DNA of 64,000 bases from Marichromatium gracile (GCF_004343155.1 NZ_SMDC01000003.1:310001-374000); one strand, 5' to 3'; positions 25,710-36,607 are shown, counted from the stretch's first letter. The notes: generated by a model from the sequence alone, not told the origin. Made by a program: numbers and translations.

Positions 25710-25733
25710 AACCGGCGTGGCCTCTCGCCGGTT
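25710..25733 (-). promoter_or_regulatory. Hairpin with short T-run in the moaA leader
   Basis: On the minus strand AACCGGCG and CGCCGGTT form a perfect 8-bp stem with an eight-base loop, followed by TTCAAT, about 100 bases ahead of moaA. It resembles a weak intrinsic terminator and may attenuate moaA. The gap 25613-25886 shows no match I can recognise to the molybdenum cofactor riboswitch. Confidence 0.35.
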
Positions 25734-25886
25734 CTGTCGGTCGTCCCGCTGCCGTGCCCTGGCTGGGCCGGACCGCGTTGACGGCCACGCCGGCCTTACT
25801 CTAGCCTCGATCCTTTGGTGCGCCCCGGACAGGGGCCGTATCCGTCCACGATAAAGGCGCATCGATCGCGGTAGACAGGGGACCTT

Positions 25887-26906
25887 ATGGCAGATTTCTT
25901 CAAGTCGGCGATGCAAGAGGCCGCGCGGCTCACCCAGGCCGGGCGCGTGGCCGAGGCAACCGCGCTGGTGCAGCGCGCCATGGGGTTGAGCGGGGCTGCC
26001 GACGGCGATGCCGCGGTGATCGAGGGTGAGTGCCGGCGGGTCGACCCCGCCGCCGCCTCTGGTGGCGAGATCGCGCACGGGCGCTGGATCGAGGACAGCT
26101 TTGCCAATACCGCCGGCGTGCGCCGCTATCGGCTCTATCTGCCCGAGCGTGCCGATGGGCTGGTGGTGATGCTGCACGGCTGCGGCCAGGGGCCGGAGGA
26201 CTTCGCCACCGCGACGCGGATGCACCTGTGCGCCGCCGCCCAGGGACTGGCTACGCTCTATCCGGCACAGTCATCCGAGGCCAATGGCGCCAGCTGCTGG
26301 AACTGGTACGAGCCGGCCGACCAGGGACGCGATCGCGGCGAGTGCGCCATCCTCGCCGGCATGACCGAGGCGGTGATGATGGCCCATGGACTGGACGATC
26401 GGCGCATCTACATCGCCGGGCTCTCGGCCGGTGGGGCGATGGCCGCGACCCTGGCGGCGGCCTATCCCGAGCGCTATGTCGCGCTCGGGGTGCACTCAGG
26501 GCTGCCCGCCGGCTGCGCCCACGACCTGATCTCGGCGATGACGGTGATGCGCCAGGGCGCCTCGCCGCCAGCGCATGGACCGCTGCCGGCCTGTCCGACC
26601 ATCGTCTTCCACGGGGATCGCGACACCCGGGTCAATCCGAGCAATGCGCTGGCGCTGATCGCCCAGGCGCGTGCCGGGGCGATGCAGGGCGCCGTCGAGA
26701 TCGAACGTGGGTGCGCGCCGGCCGGACTGGCCTTCAGCCGTACCTGTTATCCCCAGGTCGCCGGGCGTGCCGAGGCCGAGCTGTGGCTGGTGCATGGTGC
26801 CGGGCACGGCTGGTCGGGTGGTGCCGCCGAGGCGAGCTATACCGAGCCGCGCGGTCCGGACGCATCCAGTGAGATGCTGCGCTTCTTTCTCCGACACGCG
26901 CGCTGA
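25887..26906 (+). CDS. PHB depolymerase-family esterase
   Basis: A 339-residue alpha/beta hydrolase of the LpqC/esterase-PHB family. The nucleophile elbow is GLSAGG, the oxyanion region is MLHGCGQ, and the acid and base are in FHGDRDTRVNP and VHGAGHGWSGG. The opening MADFFKSAMQEAARLTQAGR and the absence of a signal peptide suggest an intracellular enzyme, perhaps acting on polyhydroxyalkanoate or short esters. The start is ATG 25887 with an AGGGG site. It stands alone; no pha genes are adjacent. Confidence 0.82.
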   Translation: MADFFKSAMQEAARLTQAGRVAEATALVQRAMGLSGAADGDAAVIEGECRRVDPAAASGGEIAHGRWIEDSFANTAGVRRYRLYLPERADGLVVMLHGCGQGPEDFATATRMHLCAAAQGLATLYPAQSSEANGASCWNWYEPADQGRDRGECAILAGMTEAVMMAHGLDDRRIYIAGLSAGGAMAATLAAAYPERYVALGVHSGLPAGCAHDLISAMTVMRQGASPPAHGPLPACPTIVFHGDRDTRVNPSNALALIAQARAGAMQGAVEIERGCAPAGLAFSRTCYPQVAGRAEAELWLVHGAGHGWSGGAAEASYTEPRGPDASSEMLRFFLRHAR

Positions 26907-27070
26907 ACCGTGCTCTGGCGTGATTCCATTGTGTTTGCATGGTCTCATGCCGCCGGGCGTGCCAGAATTCCTCGCGCCGGTCCCCGCCCGCGGCGGTACG
27001 CCGGTCACAGCCAGGTCGGCGCCGGCTCATCCCGGTGCTACCCCCGCAACCCCGCAAGAGGATCTCGACC

Positions 27071-27616
27071 TTGACCCAATCATCCGATTTCAAGCGCTAT
27101 GGCCTGATTGCCCAGGCCTTCCACTGGACCATCGCCATCCTGCTGCTCGGTCTCTTTCTCAGCAATGCCATGCGCGAGATCACCCCGCGCGAGTCCGAGC
27201 TGCGGATGATGTGGCTGAACCTGCACATGTCGCTCGGCTTCCTGGTCTTCGGCCTGACCCTGGCGCGCATCGCCTGGCGTCGACTGGTGCCGCCGCCCGC
27301 GCTGCTCGATGCCCCGGCCTGGAGCCGCTTCGCCGCCAATCTCGGTCACGTGCTGCTCAACCTCGCCACCCTGCTGGTGCCGATCTCGGGCTATCTGCGC
27401 ATCGCCTCCAAGGACATCCCCGCCGATTTCTTCGGCACCCAGGTGCCCTCGATCATCGGTGAGATGCCGGCGCTGCACGCGTTCGTCAAGGCGTGGCCGC
27501 ACGGCGAGCCGATGGAGCTGTTCTTCTACGCCCTCATCGGCGTGCATGTGCTCGCCGCGCTCTGGCACCAGTACATCCGTCGCGACAACGGTCTGCACCG
27601 CATGCTGCCCTGGTAA
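27071..27616 (+). CDS. Cytochrome b561-family dihaem membrane protein
   Basis: A 181-residue four-helix cytochrome b561 (CybB type). Candidate haem ligands lie in AQAFHWTIA, LHMSLGF, ALHAFVKAW and GVHVLAALWHQ, the usual four histidines. Such proteins exchange electrons between quinone and periplasmic carriers. The start is read as TTG 27071 with AGAGGA eight bases upstream; an ATG much further upstream would add a basic, unconserved leader. The TsdBA-like cytochrome starts 34 bases after the stop, so the two probably form one electron-transfer unit. Confidence 0.82.
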   Translation: MTQSSDFKRYGLIAQAFHWTIAILLLGLFLSNAMREITPRESELRMMWLNLHMSLGFLVFGLTLARIAWRRLVPPPALLDAPAWSRFAANLGHVLLNLATLLVPISGYLRIASKDIPADFFGTQVPSIIGEMPALHAFVKAWPHGEPMELFFYALIGVHVLAALWHQYIRRDNGLHRMLPW

Positions 27617-27650
27617 GGGCGCGCGTTACGCCGACAGGAGGGACCCCGCG

Positions 27651-29282
27651 ATGTCTCATCTCGCCGCCGTCATGGCGACGGTGCTCTTGACCGTGTCCGC
27701 GACCGTCTCCGGCGCCACACCACTCGAGCATGGTCGAACGCTCGCCGAGCAGGGCGATGCCGCGCGCGGCATCGTCGCCTGCGCCGGGTGTCATCGCGCC
27801 GACGGCGGCGGCGACGAGGCTCTGGGCGCGGCACGCCTGGCCGGTCTGGAACCGGCCTATCTCGCCACCCAGATCGAGCGCTTTCGCGCCGGCCAGCGCA
27901 GCCACCCGGTGATGAGCCCCTGGGCCGAGCGGCTGGAACCGGCCGACATCACCGCGGTGAGCGCCTATTACGGTGCGCTGGCGCCGGCCTCCAACGCCAG
28001 GGCGCCGAGCGATGTCGATGCCGTCGCCGGCCGGGCGCTGGCCGAGACCGGCGACTGGTCGGGGCGCGACCTGCCGGCCTGCGTACGCTGTCACGGCCCC
28101 GGTGGGACGGGTGCGGGCACGGTCTTCCCGCCATTGGCGGGGCAGCCCTACAGCTATCTGCTCGCCCAGCTCGAGGCCTGGGCGTCGGGGCGGCGCCACG
28201 GCGAGCCGATGGCGCTGATGGGCGCCGTCGCCGGGCGACTCGACGCCGACGAGCAGCGCGCGCTCGCGGCCTATTTCGCGACCCGCCCGCTGGCCGTCGC
28301 CGATCCCGTCGACGATCTCCCCGATCCGGCGCCGGCGCCGGCGCCCGTGACCGCCAGCGCCAGCACGCCCGCGACTGCGGTGGCTGGCGCGGACGCCGCC
28401 GTGCCCGAACACCTCGGCTCGGTGCCCGCCGGGCGCGCCGAGGCCGCGTCGCGCTTCACCCCGCCGGGCCGTGATGCGCTGCCCGAGGGGCCGTTCGGCG
28501 AGATGGTGCGACTCGGCGCGCGACTGTTCCGTCATACCAACACCGATCCGCGCTCGGCGTCCCATGTCGGCAACGACCAGACCTGCGCCGGTTGTCATCT
28601 CGACAATGGCCGTCGCGCCGACGCCTCGCCGATGTGGGCCGCCTGGGTGGCCTATCCGGCCTATCGCGGCAAGAACCAGCGGGTCGACACCATGGCCGAG
28701 CGCATCCAGGGTTGCTTCCGTTATTCGATGAACGCGCAGGACAGCGCCAGCGGCCAGGTGCCGGAGACCAACAGTGTGGTGATCGACGCCCTGCAGACCT
28801 ACATCTACTGGCTCGCCACTGGCGCCCCGACCGGCGACACCGCGATGTCCGGGCGCGGCTATCCGCGTCTGCAGCCGCCCGCCGAGGGCTTCGACCGCAC
28901 CCGTGGCGCGGCGCTCTACGCCGAGCACTGTGCGCTCTGTCACGGCGCCGAGGGCGAGGGGCTGCTGGTCGAGGGCGAGGTGGTGTTCCCGCCGTTGTGG
29001 GGGCCACGCTCCTACAACTGGGGTGCCGGCATGCATCGCGTCGATACCGCCGCGGCCTTCATCGCCGCCAACATGCCGCTGCTCGATACGGTGCGACTCA
29101 CTCCCCAGGAGGCCTGGGACGTCGCCGCCTACATCAATGCTCACGAGCGGCCGCAGGACCCGCGCTTCGACGGCTCGGTGGAGCGGACCGCCGCGCGTTT
29201 CCACACCAGTCCCTTCGACCTCTACGGCGAGCCGCTCGGTGACGGTGGCGCCGTGCTCGGTCAGGGCACCACCGCGGACTGA
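27651..29282 (+). CDS. tsdBA: Fused tetrahaem cytochrome c TsdB-TsdA (thiosulfate dehydrogenase/tetrathionate reductase)
   Basis: A 543-residue periplasmic cytochrome with signal peptide and four haem motifs: CAGCH, CVRCH, CAGCH and CALCH. The N-terminal half (to about 225) is a dihaem cytochrome c4-like module (TsdB). An Ala/Pro-rich linker joins it to a TsdA module carrying IQGCFRYSMN, where the cysteine is expected to be the unusual axial ligand of the active-site haem. TsdA couples thiosulfate to tetrathionate oxidation or its reverse. From memory, such a TsdBA fusion has been described in Marichromatium purpuratum. The start ATG 27651 has AGGAGG upstream. Confidence 0.85.
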   Translation: MSHLAAVMATVLLTVSATVSGATPLEHGRTLAEQGDAARGIVACAGCHRADGGGDEALGAARLAGLEPAYLATQIERFRAGQRSHPVMSPWAERLEPADITAVSAYYGALAPASNARAPSDVDAVAGRALAETGDWSGRDLPACVRCHGPGGTGAGTVFPPLAGQPYSYLLAQLEAWASGRRHGEPMALMGAVAGRLDADEQRALAAYFATRPLAVADPVDDLPDPAPAPAPVTASASTPATAVAGADAAVPEHLGSVPAGRAEAASRFTPPGRDALPEGPFGEMVRLGARLFRHTNTDPRSASHVGNDQTCAGCHLDNGRRADASPMWAAWVAYPAYRGKNQRVDTMAERIQGCFRYSMNAQDSASGQVPETNSVVIDALQTYIYWLATGAPTGDTAMSGRGYPRLQPPAEGFDRTRGAALYAEHCALCHGAEGEGLLVEGEVVFPPLWGPRSYNWGAGMHRVDTAAAFIAANMPLLDTVRLTPQEAWDVAAYINAHERPQDPRFDGSVERTAARFHTSPFDLYGEPLGDGGAVLGQGTTAD

Positions 29283-29341
29283 GGACCGCTCGCGCGCCCG
29301 GGCGTGCGGCGGCGGGTTCGATTCCCGCGGCCGCCGTCGGT

Positions 29342-31921
<2,580 letters not shown>

Positions 31922-31990
31922 CTAGCCTCGCGGCGATGGCACCCGGCCAGCGTCTTCCGTCACCACCGATCAACGAGCGTCCCCGATCCC

Positions 31991-32308
31991 ATGTCCAGTC
32001 CAGCCACCGCCCTGCCGCCCGATCAGCTCCTCGACCGTCTGTTGGCGTTGCTCGAACGGCTCTATCGCGACACCGCCGACTATCGCGCGCGTTGCGACGA
32101 GGCCCAGTGCTGGTACGACCGTGGCTATGCCGACGGCATGCGCGCGGCGCTCGCCGCACTCGGTCACGGTGCGGCGCTCGCCGCCCGCCCGTTGCCCGAG
32201 ATCGAGCCGCTGGCGCCGACCGAGCGGGTGACGCCCTGGGGGCGGGCCCATGCCCATGGGGTCGAGGTCGGCGGGCGCGAGACCCGCGACGTGCTGGGAG
32301 GTGCCTGA
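31991..32308 (+). CDS. Small protein of unknown function ahead of xthA
   Basis: A 105-residue soluble, mostly helical protein; I do not recognise the family. It begins with a Leu-rich amphipathic stretch ([20 protein letters not shown]), followed by [14 protein letters not shown], a pattern seen in small helical proteins. It ends two bases before the xthA start, whose ribosome site GGAGG lies in its last codons, so the two genes are probably cotranscribed. The start ATG 31991 is chosen because upstream codons in frame are basic and lack a binding site. Confidence 0.6.
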   Translation: MSSPATALPPDQLLDRLLALLERLYRDTADYRARCDEAQCWYDRGYADGMRAALAALGHGAALAARPLPEIEPLAPTERVTPWGRAHAHGVEVGGRETRDVLGGA

Positions 32309-32309
32309 G

Positions 32310-33128
32310 ATGTTCAAGATCGTCTCCTTCAACATCAATGGTATCCGTGCTCGCCAGCATCAGCTCGAGGCGCTCAGGGAGGCGCACGACCCCGACATCG
32401 TCGGGGTGCAGGAGTGCAAGGTCGCCGACGAGCAGTTCCCGCGCGCGGCGGTCGAGGGGCTGGGGTATCACGCCCGCTTCCACGGTCAGAAGGGACACTA
32501 TGGCGTCGCCCTGCTCAGCAAGGCCGAGCCGCTGGCGGTGGTCAGGGGGCTGCCGGGCGATGCGCCGGACGCCCAGCGGCGGCTCATCACCGGGCGCTAT
32601 GCGCTGTCCGACGGCACGCCGATCACGGTCATCAACGGCTACTTCCCCCAGGGCGAGTCGCGCGATCACCCGCTGAAGTTCCCCGCCAAGCAGCGCTTCT
32701 ATGCCGGACTGCTCGAGTATCTGCGCGGTCAGTTCTCGCCCGCCGATCTGTTGGTGGTGCTCGGCGACATGAACGTCGCCCCCTCGGACCTCGACATCGG
32801 CATCGGCGCCGACAACGCCAAGCGTTGGCTGCGCAGCGGCAAGTGCAGCTTCCTCCCCGAGGAGCGCGAGTGGCACCGCGCGCTGACCGACTGGGGGCTC
32901 TGTGACGCCCATCGCGAGCTGCATCCCGACAACGCCGAGACCTTCAGCTGGTTCGACTACCGCTCACGCGGCTTCGAGCGCGAGCCCAGGCGCGGACTGC
33001 GCATCGACCAGCTACTGGTGACCGCGCCCTTGCGCGAACGCCTGATCGAGACCGGCATCGACTACGAGATCCGCGCCATGGAGAAGCCCTCCGACCACTG
33101 CCCGGTGTGGGCGAGCTTCGAGGGCTGA
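32310..33128 (+). CDS. xthA: Exodeoxyribonuclease III
   Basis: A 272-residue AP endonuclease/3'-5' exonuclease of base-excision repair. Catalytic motifs are visible: VGVQECKV (metal-binding Glu), [30 protein letters not shown] and the closing SDHCPVWA with the catalytic His. Length matches E. coli XthA. The start ATG 32310 has GGAGG eight bases upstream, inside the end of the preceding gene. Confidence 0.94.
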   Translation: MFKIVSFNINGIRARQHQLEALREAHDPDIVGVQECKVADEQFPRAAVEGLGYHARFHGQKGHYGVALLSKAEPLAVVRGLPGDAPDAQRRLITGRYALSDGTPITVINGYFPQGESRDHPLKFPAKQRFYAGLLEYLRGQFSPADLLVVLGDMNVAPSDLDIGIGADNAKRWLRSGKCSFLPEEREWHRALTDWGLCDAHRELHPDNAETFSWFDYRSRGFEREPRRGLRIDQLLVTAPLRERLIETGIDYEIRAMEKPSDHCPVWASFEG

Positions 33129-33175
33129 GGGGGCGGTCGGGCGCTTTCAGCCGCCAGTCGGCAGCCGCCAGGAAT

Positions 33176-33325
33176 TTGAACCGCGAAGCCGCGAAGGGCG
33201 CCAAGGGGAATAAGCCGCCAGCCGTCAGAGATCAGCCACCAGAGGGTGCGGACTCGCGCCGTCTGTGGCCTCACGCCGACATCACACAGCATTCACTTTG
33301 CGCGCTTCGCGCCTTCGCGGTTCAA
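33176..33325 (+). mobile_element. MITE-like dispersed element, copy 1
   Basis: A 150-bp unit whose first 30 bases (33176-33205) and last 30 bases (33296-33325) are inverted repeats with 27 of 30 matches, beginning TTGAACCGCGAAG. The same unit occurs in opposite orientation at 60608-60756, sharing an exact 24-base block (33263-33286 against 60647-60670). There is no coding capacity. Terminal inverted repeats and dispersal suggest a non-autonomous mobile element, or a structured RNA/DNA repeat of the REP type. Confidence 0.6.
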
Positions 33326-33330
33326 TCTTG

Positions 33331-33400
33331 GCCGCTGGCCGCTGGCCGCTGGCCGCTGGCCGCTGGCCGCTGGCCGCTGGCCGCTGGCCGCTGGCCGCTG
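33331..33400 (+). repeat. Tandem heptamer array, 10 copies of GCCGCTG
   Basis: Ten perfect head-to-tail copies of GCCGCTG are followed by a partial unit at 33401-33404. The array starts five bases beyond the right end of the dispersed element. Slippage could vary the copy number. Confidence 0.95.
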
Positions 33401-33521
33401 GCCGTCCCGGCGCGGTTCAATCCCCCGGCGGCCGGCGTCGCCACCGATTGTCAGGTCGTCGGGCGCGGCCTACACTCGTGCGGGTCTCGACCTACTCTTC
33501 GCTTCCTCAGGCCACTCCAGG

Positions 33522-34355
33522 ATGATCCGACAGCAACCGATCGGCGTATTCGACTCCGGCGTCGGCGGGCTGTCGGTGCTGCGCGAGATCCGTCGCGAGC
33601 TGCCTGGCGAGGCCCTGCTCTATGTCGCCGACTCCGCCCACGCTCCCTATGGCGACAAGCCGACCGTGACGATCGAGGCGCGCTCGCTGGCGGTTGCCGA
33701 GTTTCTGATCGCTCAAGGGGCCAAGGCGATCGTGATCGCCTGCAACACCGCTACCGGGGTGGCGGCGCGAGTGCTGCGGGCGCGTCATGCGCTGCCGGTG
33801 GTGGCGATGGAGCCGGCGGTCAAGCCCGCCGCCGCGCGCACCCGCAGTGGTCGTGTCGGCGTGCTCGCTACTCGTCAGACGCTGGCCAGCGCCAACTTCG
33901 CGCGCCTGCGTACCCGTGTCGCCGGGCAGGCCGAGGTCCTTGCCCAGCCCTGTCCCGGACTGGTCGAGCGCATCGAGCAGGGGGATCTCGACGGCCCGCT
34001 GACCCACGCTCTGCTCGAGGGTTATCTGACGCCGCTGCTCGAACGAGGGGTCGATACCCTGGTGCTCGGCTGCACCCACTACCCGCACCTGCGCCCGCTG
34101 ATCGAACGGCTCGCCGGGCCGGAGGTCGCGGTGCTCGACTCCGGGGCCGGCGTCGCCCGTCAGGTGCGCCGCCGGCTCGCCGAGGCCGGTCTGCTCGCCC
34201 CGCCCGGTCGGATCGGCGGCGAGCGCTTCTGGACCAGCGGCGAGCTGGAGCGCGTCGCGCCCCTGATCGCGCGCCTGTGGCCGGGGGCGCCGTCGTTGGC
34301 CGTGCTGCCGGAGCCGATCGAGTCGGGTGTCTCGCTGCTGCGCGAGGGGGCTTGA
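33522..34355 (+). CDS. murI: Glutamate racemase
   Basis: A 277-residue enzyme making D-glutamate for peptidoglycan. The opening IGVFDSGVGGLSVL, the first catalytic cysteine in IACNTATG and the second in LVLGCTHYPHL are all present. The start ATG 33522 is chosen at the beginning of the conserved domain; the frame stays open upstream through the heptamer array, which would add an artificial repeat peptide. The ribosome site (CCAGG) is weak, so the repeat-rich leader may influence expression. Confidence 0.93.
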   Translation: MIRQQPIGVFDSGVGGLSVLREIRRELPGEALLYVADSAHAPYGDKPTVTIEARSLAVAEFLIAQGAKAIVIACNTATGVAARVLRARHALPVVAMEPAVKPAAARTRSGRVGVLATRQTLASANFARLRTRVAGQAEVLAQPCPGLVERIEQGDLDGPLTHALLEGYLTPLLERGVDTLVLGCTHYPHLRPLIERLAGPEVAVLDSGAGVARQVRRRLAEAGLLAPPGRIGGERFWTSGELERVAPLIARLWPGAPSLAVLPEPIESGVSLLREGA

Positions 34356-34442
34356 GCGCGACGAATCAACCAACCCCTTGTTTCAATCGGGGTTGTGTCG
34401 GGTTCTTCCTTTCTGGATGTTGATTCCTGCGCTTCTGGCCCT

Positions 34443-34805
34443 TCAGGTCGGGCCGTGGTCGATGGCGCGATGGATCGTCTCCAACACGACGTCGGTCTCG
34501 TTCAGGGCCTGACGGCTGTCGAATCGCAGCACGGTCAGACCGATATCGGCCAGCGCCTGATCGCGTCTCGCGTCCTTGGCCCTGTGCTCGGGGACTCGGT
34601 GCTGACCGCCGTCGATCCCGATCACCAGTGCGGCCTTGGGGCAGTAGAAATCGACGATGAAGCCGAGCAGCGGTTTTTGTCGGTAGAGCCGCGGACCGTG
34701 GACCTGTTTGCGACGCAACCGCTGCCAGAGCGCCTGTTCGGCCTCGGTCATGTTGCTGCGGAGGTGACGGGAGAAGGGCTTGAGCGACTTGTTGTAGGGT
34801 TGCAA
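34443..34805 (-). CDS. DUF559 endonuclease-like protein with altered active-site motif
   Basis: A 120-residue protein of the DUF559 (Vsr-like PD-(D/E)XK) family, with SNMTEAEQALWQRLR, RLYRQKPLLGFIVDFYCP and the closing RFDSRQ pattern. In most relatives the central strand reads xxIExDGxxH; here it is LVIGIDGGQH, so the expected acidic residue appears replaced by Gly and catalysis may be lost. The family often sits among repeats and mobile DNA, as here. The start ATG 34805 gives the full domain. Confidence 0.78.
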   Translation of the reverse strand: MQPYNKSLKPFSRHLRSNMTEAEQALWQRLRRKQVHGPRLYRQKPLLGFIVDFYCPKAALVIGIDGGQHRVPEHRAKDARRDQALADIGLTVLRFDSRQALNETDVVLETIHRAIDHGPT

Positions 34806-34968
34806 GTTCGACCTTCCTGCCCCTTGGCTGAATCGGGCGTCAGTTCATGGCCTGTGGAGAAGGTGGTTGCTCGTCGCGTGAAGTCCGGTTTTGTGTTGAT
34901 GCTCGAAGGCTGGGGGATGGTCGGGGGTCTCCTTTTACCTTGCTTTTTTGATGGGAAATCCCCCCTAG

Positions 34969-34989
34969 CCCCCCTTTTCCAAAGGGGGG
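34969..34989. repeat. CCCCCCTTT-TCC-AAAGGGGGG palindrome
   Basis: A perfect 9-bp inverted repeat with a three-base loop. It belongs to the C4-6T3/A3G4-6 palindromes scattered in intergenic DNA of many bacteria. A shorter member lies at 35234-35250. Confidence 0.7.
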
Positions 34990-35115
34990 TACCTCAGGGT
35001 GTTCAAAGGGGAAGCCTCAGGGGGGTGTCCCCGCAGTTGCTGCACTGGCTCATCGCGCAACGCATGGCGTAGCGGCGCAGGTTGCTGGAAGGCGCGGCTG
35101 GCGTACTGGTGAGTA

Positions 35116-35260
35116 ACGTCTCCAACCCAGATCTTCCTCTGACGCAGGAGGGAGCATCCCCTCATTGACGTCTCCAACCCAGCTCCCCCTCCGGCGCAGG
35201 GGGCATCCCTCATTAAACGTGTCCAACGCAGTTCCCCTTTGACAAAGGGGGGTAGGGGGC
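35116..35260 (+). repeat. Three imperfect direct repeats of about 50 bases
   Basis: Each unit starts with a version of ACGTCTCCAACCCAG (35116-35130, 35168-35182, 35217-35231), and the units are 52 and 49 bases apart. Each continues with a pyrimidine-rich stretch, a purine-rich stretch and, in the first two, CATCCCCTCATT or its variant. The third unit ends in the C4T3/A3G4 palindrome. The spacer sequences are related to each other, so this is not a CRISPR array. Confidence 0.7.
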
Positions 35261-35287
35261 TCGCTGAGCTGGGCGTCACCCGTCTGA

Positions 35288-36607
35288 TCAACGCGCCCGG
35301 ATCGCCCGCCCGAGCAGATGTTCTCCATCGTCGTCGACGCCGGTGATCTCGACCTCGACCAGGGTGTTGGTGTCGATCGGGTCGGGCAGGGCAGTGAAGC
35401 GGACCGGTAGGTAGTTGGGGGTGTAGCCCTGGCCCGGCAGGGCGCGTGCCGGGTCGGGGGGCTGCTCGCAGAGCACCTCGAGACGGGCGCTGCGCTGTTC
35501 GTGCAGCAGCTGGGCGCGGCTGGCGGCGGCCAACTGCTGCAGCGCCTGGCTGCGCGCGCGCTTGGTGGCGGTATCGACGCGTCCGGGCAGGGTGGCGGCC
35601 AGGGTGCCGGCGCGGGGCGAGTAGGCGAAGGCGTGGATGTGGCCGAAGCCGACGGTCTCGACCAGCGACAGGGTCTCGCGCCAGTCCTCCTCGTCCTCGC
35701 CGGGGAAGCCGACGATGACGTCGGTGGTGACGTTGAGCTCGGGGCGCGCCGCACGGCCCGCGGCGACCAGTTCGATGAAGGCCTCGCGCTTGCAGCGTCG
35801 GGCCATGCGGCGCAGCACCCGGTCCGAACCGCTCTGTACCGGCAGGTGCAGGTGCGGCATCAGTCGTGAATCGGCGAACAATTCCCAGAAGCCTTCCGGC
35901 AGGTCCCAGGGTTCGAGCGAGCCGAGCCGCAGGCGCTCGATGCCGGTATCGGCGAGCACTGCGGCGATCAGCTCGCCGAGGTCACTGCCCTGGTCATGAC
36001 CGTAGCCGCCGAGGTGGACGCCGGTGAGCGCGACCTCGCGCACCCCCTGGCGCGTCAGACGGTTGATCACACTCACCACCTGAGCGATCGGACGGCTGCG
36101 CTCCTCGCCACGGGCGCGGGTGGTGATGCAGAAGGTGCAGTTGTAGCGACAGCCGTCCTGCACCTTGACGAAGGCGCGTTGGCGCCCACGCGCGAACAGC
36201 GCCTCGGCGCCGCCGGCGGTAGCGCTCTCGGGCATCAGCGGCAGCGTCAGGGTGGCGCGCGCGATCTCCACCAGCCGGTCCTTGTCGGCGTTGCTCACCA
36301 CCAGATCGACGCCGGACTCGCCGGCCAGCGCCTCGGCCTCGAGCGCGGCCAGACAGCCGCTGACGATCAGCCGCGCGCGCGGGTTGTCGCGCTGGGCGCG
36401 ACGCAGCAGCTTGCGCGACTTGCGCACCGCCTCCTGGGTGACGGCGCAGGTGTTGATCACCACCAGGTCGGCGCCCTGGTCGTCGTCGGCGAGCTGGATT
36501 CCGGCGCGGCGGAACTGCTCGGCCCATTCCTCGAGTTCGGCCTCGTTGAGACGGCAGCCGAGGCTGTGTAGGCGGATGGTGGGAGCGGGGGCATTGGTGC
36601 GGTGCAT
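35288..36607 (-). CDS. mtaB: tRNA (N6-threonylcarbamoyladenosine-37) methylthiotransferase MtaB
   Basis: A 439-residue radical SAM enzyme that adds a methylthio group to t6A37 of tRNA. The N-terminal UPF0004 domain carries its three cluster cysteines in LGCRLN, NTCAVT and SGCLA. The radical SAM motif is CRYNCTFC, preceded by FVKVQDG. A TRAM domain closes the protein (about 375-435). MtaB rather than MiaB is chosen because of the LGCRLNEAE opening and the shorter length. The start ATG 36607 is preceded by a TATAAT box 48 bases upstream. Confidence 0.88.
   Translation of the reverse strand: MHRTNAPAPTIRLHSLGCRLNEAELEEWAEQFRRAGIQLADDDQGADLVVINTCAVTQEAVRKSRKLLRRAQRDNPRARLIVSGCLAALEAEALAGESGVDLVVSNADKDRLVEIARATLTLPLMPESATAGGAEALFARGRQRAFVKVQDGCRYNCTFCITTRARGEERSRPIAQVVSVINRLTRQGVREVALTGVHLGGYGHDQGSDLGELIAAVLADTGIERLRLGSLEPWDLPEGFWELFADSRLMPHLHLPVQSGSDRVLRRMARRCKREAFIELVAAGRAARPELNVTTDVIVGFPGEDEEDWRETLSLVETVGFGHIHAFAYSPRAGTLAATLPGRVDTATKRARSQALQQLAAASRAQLLHEQRSARLEVLCEQPPDPARALPGQGYTPNYLPVRFTALPDPIDTNTLVEVEITGVDDDGEHLLGRAIRAR

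Larger units (their letters stand above)
33129..33521. other. Gene-free stretch made of a dispersed element and a heptamer array
   Basis: No gene is supported here. The stretch holds degenerate GCCGCCA copies (about 33140-33175), a 150-bp element with terminal inverted repeats (33176-33325), a 10-copy heptamer array (33331-33400) and the short upstream region of murI. Confidence 0.7.
34806..35287. other. Gene-free stretch rich in palindromes and short repeats
   Basis: No coding region is supported here. The stretch holds a CCCCCCTTT/AAAGGGGGG palindrome (34969-34989), a shorter relative at 35234-35250 and three related units of about 50 bases (35116-35260). It lies between the DUF559 gene and mtaB, and looks like a site where small repeats have accumulated. 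Confidence 0.65.

Noticed and set aside
25613-25886. Possible molybdenum cofactor riboswitch ahead of moaA
   Set aside because: No match to the consensus is apparent by eye; only a simple hairpin at 25710-25733 is visible.
29312-29328. GCGGGTTCGATTCCCGC, which looks like a tRNA T-arm
   Set aside because: No acceptor, D or anticodon arm is found around it. It is a hairpin just after the tsdBA stop and is more likely a 3'-end structure.
33246-33521. In-frame upstream extension of murI through the heptamer array
   Set aside because: It would add a repetitive PLAAGRW peptide from non-coding repeat DNA; the conserved domain begins at 33522.
35116-35260. Regularly spaced repeats resembling a small CRISPR array
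   Set aside because: Only three units are present, the spacers are related to each other, the repeat head is degenerate and no cas genes are nearby.
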